From Nelumbo lutea (taxonomy: Eukaryota > Streptophyta > Magnoliopsida > Proteales > Nelumbonaceae): a DNA stretch of 64,000 nucleotides. A program made the translations under genes and the position numbers. The notes beneath the pieces are model-generated. The model was not told the origin of the DNA, searched no databases, and saw only the letters and a program-made list of their open reading frames with translations. The stretch is taken from contig JAKGHH010000001.1 of assembly GCA_022828595.1 (NCBI GenBank), forward strand, positions 135,861,017 to 135,925,016. The letters run 5' to 3'. Below are positions 33,193 through 44,746 of the stretch, piece by piece. The stretch's first letter is position 1. Every line of letters begins with the position of its first letter.

Positions 33193-33597
33193 GTGATGTA
33201 GGTGCACTTTGTAGTCCTCGGATTGTGCCACGTGGCATCAACCAGATGGAATTCTGGCCGCACATCTCTAACTGCCTCCAATCACTCCATGTCAAGGTAA
33301 ACTACAAAAGGGGGTGCCCATCTCAAGGTAAATCCATCTTGTTCGCACTTCCTCTTTGGCATTCAGAATCCCGAGAGACCTCCTCTGAGCTCTTAAGGAC
33401 TAAGTTTTGAGCCCTCGTCTCAAGTCTAGTCCGACCCCTATACACCTGACTAACTTGACCATCAGAATTTCCACCCCTGGGCTAACACCTAGGGCCTCTG
33501 ACATGTTCTCTTCTCTTGCTCACAGGTCGGACCCATTGGTCTTGAACATCAGTGAAATTCCATTGTTGCCCTCGGCCCCATCTTTGGCAACAACGAT
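33193..33597 (+). repeat. 3' LTR of the gypsy fragment
   Basis: It starts TGATGTAGG immediately after the polypurine tract. The right end, near GGCAACAACG, is defined by resumption of the interrupted tandem repeat, not by a second LTR. Confidence 0.6.
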
Positions 33598-34473
33598 GCT
33601 GAACAAAATGGTGAAACAATATTCATTTGATTGTAAAATAGAAATTCTCCCTACATTTTACATAAATAAGGGTGTTTGGAACAGAGACTCCAAGGTCATA
33701 AGTCTAAAGGTATGCTTTCCAAACTTTTTTTCTCTCTCTTTCAAAATCCAAACACTCTTCTTTACCATATCTTTTAGTTCAGATTTATATGGCTTGGATA
33801 AGACCCCACCATTTCTGTGCTGAACGAACACAGCTATAGTCGGGTCGAGAAGACAATATGTATGGATCGGTTTAAGTGGATCTTAATCTCTTAATCAGTC
33901 ATATCATGTGGCCTCATTCTACTTTTCTGGCCTAACATCTCATCTCATTGAGTCAGTTATTGCAATGAATTCTAATGGTGCTATAATTTCTGCATAATAT
34001 GTGTTTAAGTTTTTAATTGAAGTTTGAATTCTCTCTTACTCAATATCGCCAACAAAACTGCTATTGAGGGCATAAGGAGACATGACTTGAAGGAGAACGA
34101 GAGAGTGAAGGGAACCGTAAAGTGTTTATGGGTAGAAGGGTTTTGGGTTTATCACTCCCGAAGTAGGTAAAGTGGTGGTGATAGTAGCGGTTAGAGATCC
34201 GGTGGAGGGTGGATATTTTGGTGGTTGTGGTGGTGATAGTAATTGTTATATTTGTGGGGAGTAAGGGCATTTTGTAGAGAGTGCCCCAAAACAGAAGCAT
34301 TTTGAATAATTAGTGATGAGGTTTATATGAGTGTAGTAGATAAAGAAAATGAGAATACATACAAAGGGCATTTATGTCCTTTTATATGCCATTTACAGTT
34401 GGTTGGCGGTAAAGACTTAAATTAACACGTATTGAAAGTTTAAATACTGAATTGACACATTTTAAAGTTAAGA

Positions 34474-34926
34474 TAGGTGTGGATTCCAACTAAGCTGAGC
34501 CAAATAGTATGATGCTTGAGCTCAACTCACCAAAGTACTACAAGGCTTGAGCTCGGTTCGAGCTAGAACCTTGAGCCTAAGCTTGGTTCAAGTCAAAAAT
34601 TCGTAAGCTTGAACTTGACTTGGCTCGAGCTCGATTTGAGAAAAAAATGTTTTATAAAAATAAAAAATTATATATAAAAAATATTTTTATTTAATATTTT
34701 AAAAAATAAGAATTATAATATTTTTATTATATATATATATTCGAGTTTGACTCGCGAGCGTCATGAGCAGAGTTTTATTAGGTTTGAGCTCAATTCATTT
34801 ATTAATCAAGCTTGTAAATTAGGCTAAAACTCGACTCAAAGCTCGATTGAAACCGAGCCAAATCGAGGTTTTTACGAGCCGAGCTCGAGTAGCTCGTCAA
34901 GAACCCAGCTCGTGGCCGTTCAAAGG
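34474..34926. mobile_element. hAT-like MITE rich in GAGCTCGAGT motifs
   Basis: The left end TAGGTGTGGATTCCAAC and the right end near GGCCGTTCAAAGG resemble other members of the TAGGGGTG family. The interior shows GAGCTCGGTTCGAGC / GCTCGAGTAGCTCG symmetry around an AT-rich centre. No clean duplication is seen. Confidence 0.5.
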
Positions 34927-35042
34927 CCAAAAATGAGTCCAAATTACAGAATACTAACCTCCAACTTTGCCTATTATTATGGCCAGAGACTCAGAATGAA
35001 TCGAGTATATCCGAAAATTCCCACACATTGCTATAACATTTA

Positions 35043-36640
35043 GGGTAAAATATAAAAACCTCCCCTCAAATTTTTGATAATCATAAAAACCTCTCCTATA
35101 GTTTCACTTTAGCAAAAACCTCTCCTATACGAAAAACATTAAAGAGATGATCATCTTTTTTAAAATACCTATTTTATCCTTTCTCGAACACTGTTCATCT
35201 TCTTCCTCGTTCAAACCCAAAAGTAGAGGCAGCGGCGGCACCCCTCTAAATATTTTTGTTCCAACATATAGATATGTCAGTTAACCTTCTAGTTACGCTA
35301 TTCATTCCACGGTCCTCATCTAAAGCCAATGGCCTTTTCCAAAAATATTTTTCTTCGCTTTGTTATATTTTCCTTGGGTTGAGAAGAGGAGAGAGAAGCA
35401 AGCAACTCTCAACACGGACTCAATCTTCCCCGGCTTTCCCTTGAGCCCATTGAACATTATGGCTTTCGAAAGAATAGTCGTCATCCAAGCTCCCTTCGTT
35501 GCTCAAATTAGTGCTGCTGACGGTGAGGTTCTCCCTGTTCTTCTCCGACCCAACAACTCAATCGGATTCTTTGACAGAGACAACCCCTTTGACCGTGGCA
35601 ACTATAGAGTTCTGACCGCGACTGATGGTCTTTGCCCGTAGAACCTGAATCAGAGACCCCTTTTTGTATCTTGGTCTAAACGCATAACCCCCATGAGAGA
35701 AGCTCCTCTGAAACTGATCAGACCCTTTATCCAAAGGACCTGAAAACAAGCCACACTCAAGAGGTCCAGACATGAAGCCTCTCTCGATCGGACCAGATAA
35801 AAATCCCCTGTCGAGGGGACCGGAACCCATAACTCCCCCGAAATTTCCAGACAATGGACTAGAATTCATGAAATAGCAAGAAACAGGTTGCAGGGGAATG
35901 GAAGTAAAGGAGGTAGAGCTTTCAAAAGCAGCAGCTCGATCAAGACTGTTATAGGAATAGAGGTCAACAAAAGCTGTAGAGAGAGGGGTAGACATGTTAG
36001 CACTTACAAAAGGATTAGAGATGGATCGAAAGGTGATGGTCTCCTTCGAGTAAACCTTGGAGGAGGAGAGACGAGAGGAATCGGGGCAAACATAGCAGGA
36101 GTGGCCAAGATCTTCATCGAGAAGCTCGAATATAACCATAGCTATGTCATGACGGTGGCAAACTCCACCGGTGCCAAGGAAGCAAGAGGTGCCAAGCTTC
36201 CCGCAACTGTTACCCATGGAAGATAACCAAGAGAAAGAGAATTTCGGGCGTTACAATCCCAAAAATCGATATATCATTGCCGATATTTAGTGTTCGCTTT
36301 TTCTTAATGTACGTTTTATCTTTTATCGTTTCAGAAGAGGAGAGAGAATCAAGCAGCTCTTAACTCAAGTAATAACTAATTAGAGGGGTGCCGCCGTTGC
36401 CTCTGCTGCTTCTGGGTTCGAATTGTTCGAATTGAAAGAAGATGAATAGTGTTTGAAAAAGGGTAAAATAGGCATTTAAAAAAAATATCATCTTTTTAAC
36501 GTTTTTTTGTCTTGGCCATTGGCTAAAGGTAGGTATTTGTTAATTTTGTCAAAAATAGAAGAAAAATTTTTACTAAAATAAAATTATAAAGAGATTTTTA
36601 TGATTTTCAGAAAGTTTAAGGGAGGTTTTGTATTTTACCG
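35043..36640. mobile_element. Pack-MULE carrying a POLTERGEIST-like PP2C N-terminus
   Basis: The TIRs (about 210 bp) begin GGGTAAAATATAAAAACCTC and end GGGAGGTTTTGTATTTTACCG. They share the GGGGTGCCGCCG / CGGCGGCACCCC and TGAATAGTGTTTGAAAAAGG / CTTTCTCGAACACTGTTC blocks. The 9-bp flanks TAACATTTA (35034-35042) and TATCATTTA (36641-36649) match at 8 of 9 positions. A direct repeat (GAGGAGAGAGAAGCAAGCA, 35386; GAGGAGAGAGAATCAAGCA, 36337) lies inside both TIR edges. No transposase is seen. Confidence 0.85.
35425..36217 (-). pseudogene. Captured N-terminal region of a POL/PLL-type protein phosphatase 2C
   Basis: The minus-strand frame starts MGNSCGKLGTSCFLG and contains DRGFLSGPIERGFMSGPLE, FSGPLDKGSDQFQRSFSHGG and KTISRGQNSIVAT. 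After a stop at 35558 it continues as SEKNRENLTVSSTNLSNEG and ends WAQGKAGED just where the catalytic domain of these proteins begins. The N-terminal MGN..C is a likely acylation signal in the source family. POL and PLL phosphatases act at the plasma membrane in meristem signalling. The catalytic PP2C domain is entirely absent here, so this copy cannot be a phosphatase. Confidence 0.85.
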
Positions 36641-36649
36641 TATCATTTA

Positions 36650-37228
36650 TGCTTTTATAAGTGCATTCTGAGACACCTCACGTTTACACACCTTTTTTAT
36701 TGGTACGCTGGTGGAGCTTTGAATCAACTTACTCAGCACGACGCGTTCAACTGTTCAAGAAGCCAAATAGCAATCAAACGCGTCACGCAGCAGGTGGTGG
36801 GTTTACTTCGCTAAATAATATTACTACCGACCTTAATCATCATAATATTTAATATTTTAATTAACACTAGATAATACAATATCACCAACTAATCCAGGAC
36901 ATTCGACAGCGGGACCCAGTCATCATCTGTCTCTAGTGTCTCTGTCATGGGCCCCATCTTGTCTGCAGTGAGTCCAAGTTCGGTGAAGCATACTCCGAAT
37001 GTCTGGTAATTTTTCTCGTTTATTTTTTTATTTAATATTTAATTTATTTGGTTTTATGAGTAGAGAGAATAAATTAAGTAAAAGAGAGAGATAAAGAAGA
37101 AAAGTAAAGGAAAGAAAAGATAAAAGTCGTCGACGGGACGCGGTCTTCGCTTCCTTCTGCCTTCACGGCAACGATGGTGATGATGAGTGTCGTCTCTACG
37201 ACAGCAGGCGCTTCAGAATCTCTCCACG
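36650..37228. other. Intergenic / promoter region of the PP2C gene
   Basis: No coding signal is seen. A purine-rich AAGAGAGAGATAAAGAAG tract at 37080-37120 lies upstream of the TATA box. Confidence 0.5.
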
Positions 37229-37236
37229 TATATAAA
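37229..37236 (+). promoter_or_regulatory. TATA box of the PP2C gene
   Basis: TATATAAA lies about 90 bases upstream of the ATG at 37323, leaving about 60 bases of 5' UTR. Confidence 0.6.
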
Positions 37237-37322
37237 CACTTGTCCCTCATTCCATTCTCCACTCTGGATCTTGCTTTGAAACTCTCGTTGCTTATCAGGG
37301 ATAAGTCTCCATCAAAGGAACC

Positions 37323-39787
37323 ATGACCGGAAGAGAAATTCTACATAAGATGAAGGTAACCCTCTAGACCGTTCTTCCATTTCTCTGGCTCTTCTATTGG
37401 TAATTGTTATTTCGCTGATTTTTTTCTTGCGCCTTGAAATTTATAAATTGAACCAGATTATGGATGTTTATGCTCTTTGGTTCAATTGCTATTCTGAGTT
37501 TTGCACTAGATTTTTTTTTTTTTGGGATCTAGAATTTGGCTTTCAGTGTTTTTGGATTCTTCTGCCATGGCTGATGAAATAAATTAGAAAGAGCGGTAAT
37601 TATTGAAACAGTATTTGTTGTCTTTTTTTTTTTCTTCATGATTCATCGTGATGAAGGTTGTGGCTTCCCAGCTAACGTTTGATGATTTGAATTGCTAAGG
37701 CATCAAAGTATATGAGAGGTTCTTCCAAGATCACGACATGAGATGGGAAGAATATCCTTCGGGGCTTTATTCCTGTTGAATGACCATCTCCTCTCGGGTT
37801 TATAATTGGGGGCAATGTGATAAGCCTGTATGAATTGCGTACCCAATTCCAACTTGGAAAGCCTGCTTCTATTTCATTTATTTTTAACTTTTTTGTTTTA
37901 TTTTTGGCCTAACAGATCACATTGAACCAACAAATAATTCCAGTTTGAGTGTTTGAAGTTTATCATTCTTTTGTCATTTGTTGGGTCATTTCATTTTAAA
38001 CTGGGGTTCTTGGAACTTATATAAATCGATGTTGTTTGATGTTTATTACTTATGATTTGTTTAAAAGTAAAATGGACAAATTTTTGCAGGATGAAAGATT
38101 TGAGCTATATCCCCGCTCCCTTCTACAATAAGAGAATAATGATAGCCTGCACGGACAGTTTTAGCTGAAAATACTAATAAATTAGGGTGCTGATTATATA
38201 ACTCTTTTTGTAGCAATAATTGATCAATGCATTTTACTAGTAAGTGATTTTTTTTTTTAATGTAGGAAAAAGCAGGTTTTAGTTCATCTGCAACAGATAC
38301 AGGGAAAGGCAAAAGCAAGATGTCTGGAAAGCACATCACACATGGTTTCCACTTGGTTAAGGGAAAATCCCATCATCCCATGGAAGACTATGTTGTTGCA
38401 GAGTTTAAGAAAGTTAATGACAATGAATTGGGGTTATTCGCTATATTTGATGGCCATATGGGGCATGATGTTCCAGACTACTTGCGTTCTCACCTTTTTA
38501 ACAATATTCTAGATGAGGTGACATATGTTACATAGTAGATTCCCTTTTCTGTTCTTATTTCTTGATAGATAATTCTATCCAAATAGTTGGGATTGAGTAT
38601 GGATAATTCTGTCATCATTTGTTTTGTATCATTCTGACCTGTCCCTTCTCTTTGTCCAATCAGCCTGGCTTCTGGACTGAAACAGAGGCTGCAATCAAGA
38701 AAGCATATTCCACTACTGATTCTATTATTTTGGAGAAATCAGTTGATTTGGGGAGAGGAGGTTCAACTGCAGTTACTGCAATCTTGATTAATGGTGAGAA
38801 ACTGGTAGTAGCAAATATTGGAGATTCTCGAGCTGTTATTTGCAAGAATGGTGTGGCCAAACAGCTTTCAGTTGATCATGAACCAAGTAAAGAGCGGGAA
38901 AGCATAGAGAGCAGAGGGGGTTTTGTATCAAATCTTCCAGGTAACCAGAATAATGTTGAATTGTTGATTAGTCCGATGTCATTACATGGGAAATACAAAT
39001 CATATTTCTTAATTGGGTTTTCTCAGAAAACGATATTGAATAGAAAAGCTATCATATTTCTAATTTTTCTCAACTTGGAAAGCATTACAAGTTTTGCAAG
39101 ATATGATCCACGAGGACCAATCTTTGTTACTGAATGCCATTTTCTTCTAATTAGTATTTCATTTCAAAAAATCATTCTGCTTCATTAGATGTGTAGTCAA
39201 ACCTATGAATTATTACAAGGGAAATCTGCATGCTGTTTTGAACCAGAAGTCTCCCATACATACAGATCTTTCAAGTTTCAAGTCTATGGTGAGTGAGGAC
39301 TAAATTTCTATTTCATGATGGATTCAGGGGACGTCCCACGAGTTGATGGGCAGTTGGCGGTGGCTAGGGCATTTGGGGATAAAAGCTTGAAAGGACACCT
39401 CAGTTCAGAACCAGATGTAGTGACAGAAATGATAGATGATGAAGCAGAGTTTGCCATCTTGGCAAGCGATGGGTTATGGAAGGTGGGTCTTGTCTAAAAT
39501 CACTGTCTATTCATTCTTATTGCTGAATGTTATCTTGGAACAAGAGGGTGATCATTATCAGTTTGTCACAGTCCTATTTCTTGATTACTACATTTCATTT
39601 TTGGCCTAACACATTCACGTTTTCTGGTTATCTCTGAATCCTTCCCCAGGTGATGTCAAACCAAGAATCTGTGGACGCTATCCGACAGATAAAGGATGCT
39701 CAGTCAGCTTCCAAGCACCTCACAGAGGAGGCTCTTTCTAGGAAAAGCAAGGATGACATTTCCTGCATTGTTGTGAGGTTCCATTGA
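37323..39787 (+). CDS. Protein phosphatase 2C (clade-F-like), 284 aa, five coding exons
   Basis: Exons 37323-37355, 38266-38517, 38664-38940, 39328-39482 and 39650-39787 join in frame to 855 nt. It is a Mg/Mn-dependent Ser/Thr phosphatase. Metal-binding and signature residues are all present: MEDY (50-53), FDGHMG (72-77), GGSTAVTAIL, ANIGDSRAVI, VARAFGDKSLK, ASDGLW (about 233-238) and DDIS (274-277). The short N-terminus without a regulatory domain and the length near 280 aa match Arabidopsis At1g34750/At4g28400-type phosphatases; this homology is from memory. There is no signal peptide, so a soluble cytosolic or nuclear enzyme is inferred. The start is supported by the TATA box 90 bases upstream. 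A nearby POL-like PP2C fragment is a transposon capture, not a duplicate of this gene. Confidence 0.95.
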
Positions 39788-40086
39788 CCCTCCTTTTGGC
39801 TGGAAGTTCTTCGATTTTGTTCGACAGAAGTCACAACACTGTACTTAGCTGATGTGTCTGTATTTTAGAAATAAGGAACCACATTACTCCTGTTCTTTGT
39901 CCCTATAAATTTGTAAAGGCTTCTTTCTATTATTGTTTCTATTGTTTGTAATAGTTGTTGTAGATGTACACCCATTGAAAATACAACTGATTGAATGAAC
40001 ATACTGTGTCAGCATTCCGGTCCCTGTTTACTTCTTTCTTTTGATCAAATTCAAAGTTGATACAATGATACTTAAGGTGAAGGTTT
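39788..40086 (+). other. 3' UTR and flank of the PP2C gene
   Basis: T-rich sequence with TTTGTAATAGTTGTTGTAGA-like signals. No other gene is seen. Confidence 0.5.
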
Positions 40087-40441
40087 TGTTATGGGTCCGC
40101 GCGTAGGATTTCGTCACGGGAATGGGGTGATTCGGCTAGGCTAGGTAATACTAATGATAAACAACATAAGGGATGAGGAATAAGATAAGGGATGAGGAAT
40201 GTGGTTGTTGGTGGTGAATTGGTGAGCAGAGCTGATGTGGAAAGATAAGAGCGGACTCATTCTGATGAGTTGTCATGTGGGCTCTGCCCTATTATTGCTG
40301 TTGGGCGGTGCATGCATGCTGATTGGCGATGCGTGCTGTTGTGTGGTATTGCCAGGGGGTGTGTGCTGTTGTGCGGCCTGTTGTGTGTATGACTGCGTTT
40401 GGAGTAGGCACTTGTGTGTATGACTGCGTTTGGGGTAGGCA
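40087..40441 (-). repeat. 3' LTR of the gypsy element, internally deleted
   Basis: It matches the 5' LTR in GTAGGATTTCGTCACGGG, ATTCGGCTAGGCTAGGTAAT and GCAGAGCTGATGTGG. It lacks about 190 bases that lie between CACGGG and ATTCGGC in the other copy. It carries a 31-bp tandem duplication (40381-40442). Confidence 0.8.
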
Positions 40442-40479
40442 CTGTGAAGATCGGTCCAGGGGATCCAGATCGGTCCAGG

Positions 40480-43400
40480 GGATCCAGGTGGTCTAAGTTG
40501 ATGGTAGTCCATCCCATTCCACTAGAACCTCGAAGGCACCTTGATTGATGCACGACTGTACAAGAGCTCGAGGTTGGAGGATGGGGCTGCTGTCCTTTAG
40601 AGGGGGTAGAGGGGGCACTTGGTCCGGGGGAGTCCCCGAAAAAGGCTTCAGGAGGGACACATGGAAGATGTCATGGATTCTGCTGTGCTCTGGTAGCTCG
40701 AGTTGATAGGCAACCTTCCCAATCTGCCTGAGAACCTTGAAGGGCCTGTAAAATTTTGGGGCTAGCTTGGGGGGGTCCTCGGCGCTTGAGGGAGAGCTTC
40801 CGGTAGGGTTGGAGCCTCATCCAAACGAACTATCCCGGCTCGAAGGTGACTTCGCGGTGGTGCTGATCGTAGGCATGCTTCATGCGTGCCTGTGCATGCT
40901 GTAGGCACAAGGAGACTTCGGCCAGGAGGGCGTCACGGTCTTGGAGGCTACGGTCTACTTCTTCCAGCCGTGTTGAGCCTGGTTCGTACAACAGGAGACA
41001 GGGAGGGTCCCGGCCATATACCACTCGGAAGGGAGTCATGCCAAGGGAGGAGTGGTAGGACGTGTTATAACAGTATTCGGCCCACAGAAGGCACTCCACC
41101 CAACGTCTGGGCTGGTCTCCCACAAGGCAGCGGAGGTACATCTCTATTGTCCGGTTCACCACCTCTGTTTGGCCGTCCGTCTGTGGATGGTAGGCGGAGG
41201 AGAAGGCGAGGTTTACTCCCTGCAATCGGAAAAGCTCCTTCCAGAAGGTGTTGGTAAAGATCGGGTCCCTGTCACTAACAATGGACTCAGGTAGCCCATG
41301 TAATTGGAAGATGTGGCCGAAGAAGGCGTGGGCCACTGAGACCGCGCTGTAGGGGTGTGATAAGGGAAGGAAATGGGCATACTTTGAGAAGCGGTCCACC
41401 ACTACAAATATCACCGATTTCCCTCCCACCTTGGGTAAGCCTTCTATGAAGTCCATGGAAATATCTACCCAGATTTGAGTGGGGAGGGAGAGGGGTTGGA
41501 GAAGGCCTGCTGGGTGCAAGTTTTCCCACTTCTGTTGTTGGCACGTTGAACAGTTTTGGATGAAGTCCCGTACCGAAGCCTTCATGCCCTGCTAGTGGAA
41601 ATCTGCATGGATGCGGTGCAATGTCTTTTGGATACCCTCAAGTGTGGCGTTGTGTATACTAGAGATAACGGAGGGAATTAAGGGGCAGCCGGTTGGAAGA
41701 TAAATTCGGCCCTTGTACAGTACCAACCCGTCCTGTATGCTCCACTTGGAGTTGGTCGTTCCCGCCTGTATTGTCTTGAGCAAATTGCTCCATTCGAGTG
41801 ACTGTGGAAGTTCATTCCGAATGTCTTCCAGCAGGGAGGCTCGGGGCTGTGAAATCGTATGGAGTAGCATGTCGTCTTTGCGACGGGACAAGGCATCTGC
41901 AGCACGGTTCAAGGCCCCGGCCTTGTAGTCCACCCAGAAGTCAAATCCAAGGAGTTTGCTGACCCAATGCTATTGTGGCGAGGCAGTGAGCCGTTGTTCC
42001 AGCAGATATTTGAGGTTGTAATGGTCCGTCTTGACTATGAAAGATCTGCCCCACAAGTATGGCTTCTAGTGCTGCACTGCCTTAGCTAGGCCAATAAGTT
42101 CTCGCTCGTAGGCGGGCAACTTAAGGTGGCGGTCAGCCAGCTTGCGGCTAAAAAAGGCAATGGGGTGTCCTTGTTGTTGTAGTATCGCGCCTATACCAGT
42201 GTCGGAGGTGTCACACTCCACTGTGAACTCAAGATCAAAGTTGGGCAACTGTAGAACTGGTGTGGAGGAGAGGGCTTCTCTTAATTTTACAAAGGCTGCT
42301 TCAGCTGTACTATCCCATAGCAAGGTGTTTTTTTTTAGCAGACTTGTTAGTCGGGCTGCCAACAATCCGTAATTGTGAACGAACTTGCGGTAGTAGCCGG
42401 TCAGCCCTAGGAAACCATGAAGGGCCTTGGCGGATTGCGGTCTGGGCCATTCTTTGATGGTCTGAATCTTGGAGTCATCCACAGTGACCCCTTGACCGTT
42501 AATCACATGTCCCAAGTAAAGGACCCTGCATTCCCCAAAGGAGCATTTTGACCGTTTGAGGAAGAGCTGATGGTGCTACAGGAGTTCAAGAACAATTCGC
42601 AGATGCTACACATGCTCCACCCAAGATTTGTCATAGACTAGGATGTCAATGAAAAGTACCAAGACAAATCTACGTAGATGGGAGTGAAACACCTCGTTCA
42701 TCAGGGCCTAGAACGTGGATGGCGCGTTGCTAAGACCGAAGAGCATGACCAGGAACTCGAAGTGGCCATAGTGTGTTTTGAAGGCCGTTTTCTCTACATC
42801 TTCTGGGGTCATTCGGACCTGGAAGTATCCTGATCGGGGATCTAGCTTGGAGAAATACTACACTCCATGGAGTTCGTCTAACAGCTCATCTACGACTGGA
42901 ATGGGAAACTTATCCTTGACCGTCCGACTGTTAGGTTCTTTGTAATCCACACAGAATCTCCAAGTCCCGTCTTGCTTGGGCACCAAGAGAACTGGGGAGG
43001 AGAAAGGGGAGCGGCTGGGGCGGATGATCCCTTGCTGTAACATGTCTGCGCACTACTCTCTATTTCATCTTTCTGCCTATGTGGGTAGCAGTAGGGCCTG
43101 ACAACAATGGGATCTGATCCGGTTATCAGAGGGATTCGGTGGTCACAAGCTCTGGGAGGGGGAAGCCCCTTGGGCTCCTTGAATACTCTAGAGAAGTCCG
43201 TAAGGAGCCTTTCCATATCTGTTGCACATGAGTCCCCACCATGTGACTGGTTTGCCATCCAAGTGGAAGGTCATGGTCAGGGCGGCGAAATCCCACAGAG
43301 TTGGTCCAAGCGTGATCAGCCATTTAACACCTAGGACAATGTCAAATTCATCCAAGGATAGTACGAATAAATCTGCTTGGAAGGACTCTATTCCGACCTG

Positions 43401-44746
43401 AATTCTGGTGCCTTTGCAAATTCTGGGGTTGTGAACTCTTTCCCCATTTGTCACAGCCACCTGTAATTGTGGTCTTCCTTCCATGGGCAGTTCTAACTTG
43501 CGGGCTGCCTATTCGTTAATGAAATTGTGGGTGCTACACGAGTCTACCAGAATATGGGCTGACCGCTTTGCTATCAATGCTCTCAGTTGCATGGTTTGGG
43601 AGGTCTTGACCCCCGTAATGGCATGGAGGGAGATTTCTGGTTCTGATGTTGCAGGTTCGTCCTCTTCCTCTTTGGGTTCTTCTACTAGAAGACAGAACAA
43701 CTTCTTACACTTGTGGCCCACAGAGTACAGGTCATCGCAATTGAAGCATTGCCCCCTTGCACGCCATTCCGCCATCTCGTCTCGGGTCAGCCGCCTAATG
43801 GGGGGTGCAGACCTCCTGCTCCCTATGCTTGACGCTATTCTGGAGGGGTTGCTCGTAGGCAGCCTTGGTTCTTTGCTGGTGATCGAAGAGGGAGTCACTC
43901 CTGCTGTCTTCGAAGGCGCCCATGTTGATGTCGACCGTCCTATACTAAAGCCCCCGTGGGAGATCTACATCTTCCTTTCGAAGGCACGTGTGAGGTTCAT
44001 GGCTATGACTAGATTAGGGGGTGCTACATCTCGACGTCCACCCTTAGGGGTTCCACTAGCCCTGCTGTGAACATGTCGACTTGTTGGTCTGGGCGTACCG
44101 AGGATGCTCTGGCGAGAAGAGTTTGGAACTGGCACTGATAATCCGCCGCAGTCCCAGTTTGCTTGAGGTTGATCAGTTCGCCCAGCGGGTTGCTTGTCAG
44201 CAGGGGTCCAAACTGGAGGGGGCAATAGGATTTAAATTGTTCCCAACTAAGCCCGGGTTCTTCCTGCTCTAGGCAGTAGAACCAAAGCTATGCCTCTTTT
44301 GTGAGGTGGAAAGCGGCCAGATTGACCTTGTCTCTGTCATCGGTGCATTGGTTGCGGAAGAACTGCTCGCAGCGGTGCAACCATCCTAGTGGGTCTCCAG
44401 CGCCGTTGTAGGATGGAAATTCTAGCTGACTGTATTTGGGAATAGCAGCGGCAGTCAGGGTGGCCACCTGATGTTCGCCAGACGTTTCTGCCCAGTCTAG
44501 TCTGCGGTTGTTGTTGGTGGCGGTTCCTTCTGAGTTTCTTTCCCTATTGGCTAAGAACGTCTCCAGCAAGAGCCGAAGCTCCCGGACATCATCCTTGACC
44601 TCACGTACCTCCATGCTGGTCTTTACAAGTTTGTGTTCCAGTTCGTGGACCTCGGAAGACAGTGGCTCTTGTTCCTCCATGACGGTAGGCTCTGATACCA
44701 GAATGTTATGGGGCCTTGCATAGGATCTCGTCACGGGTCGGTCCAC
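40480..44746 (-). pseudogene. Gypsy gag-pol polyprotein, interrupted
   Basis: Pieces in order on the minus strand follow. Gag is at 44746-43965 (start MDRPVTRSYARPHN, coiled-coil EHKLVKTSMEVREVKDDVRE, then FPSYNGAGDPLGWLHRCEQF). A CX2CX4HX4C zinc knuckle (CFNCDDLYSVGHKC) is near 43750. The protease has DSCSTHNFI where the family has DSGSTHNFI (about 43540). RT is at 43043-42580 ([19 protein letters not shown]) with FIDILVY where FIDDILVY is expected (about 42630-42650). RNase H is at 42515-42066 (FTVECDTSDTGIGAIL) and beyond. Integrase is at 41585-40830 with VVVDRFSKYAHF, VSDRDPIFT and YHPQTDGQTEVVNR. Stops and frameshifts occur between the blocks. Confidence 0.93.

Larger units (their letters stand above)
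30617..33597 (+). mobile_element. Tat-like Ty3/gypsy fragment: antisense ORF, PPT and 3' LTR
   Basis: A polypurine tract (GAGTGGGGGCAAG, 33180-33192) precedes a 3' LTR that starts TGATGTAGGTGCACTTT (33193) and runs to about 33597. At the left border, TGATGTAGGTGTGCTTT (30617) looks like the first bases of the lost 5' LTR. Gag, pol and almost all of the 5' LTR are missing. A sequence on the minus strand (about 32412 to 30650) encodes a decayed protein of the type found antisense between pol and 3' LTR in Tat-lineage elements. The flanking tandem repeat unit resumes on the right side, confirming the insertion. Confidence 0.72.
30060..34472. mobile_element. Composite DNA transposon interrupted by a gypsy element
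   Basis: The left arm (30060-30260) contains ACTTTAAAATGTGCTAATCC and GCTTAAACTTTCAAAG. The right arm (about 34370-34472) carries their inverted counterparts (TTGAAAGTTTAAATACTGA, GACACATTTTAAAGTT). A hAT MITE begins at 34474, exactly where the outer part of the right arm is missing. Between the arms lie a tandem array (30370-30616) and an inserted gypsy segment (30617-33597). No transposase is seen. Confidence 0.55.

Noticed and set aside
35425..36217. PP2C fragment considered as a tandem duplicate of the PP2C gene at 37323
   Set aside because: It is the N-terminal region of a different PP2C clade and lies between MULE TIRs with an 8/9 matching 9-bp duplication.
40235..40553. Open frames on both strands in the left gypsy LTR
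   Set aside because: They lie in LTR sequence, are not shared in frame with the right LTR, and have no family resemblance.
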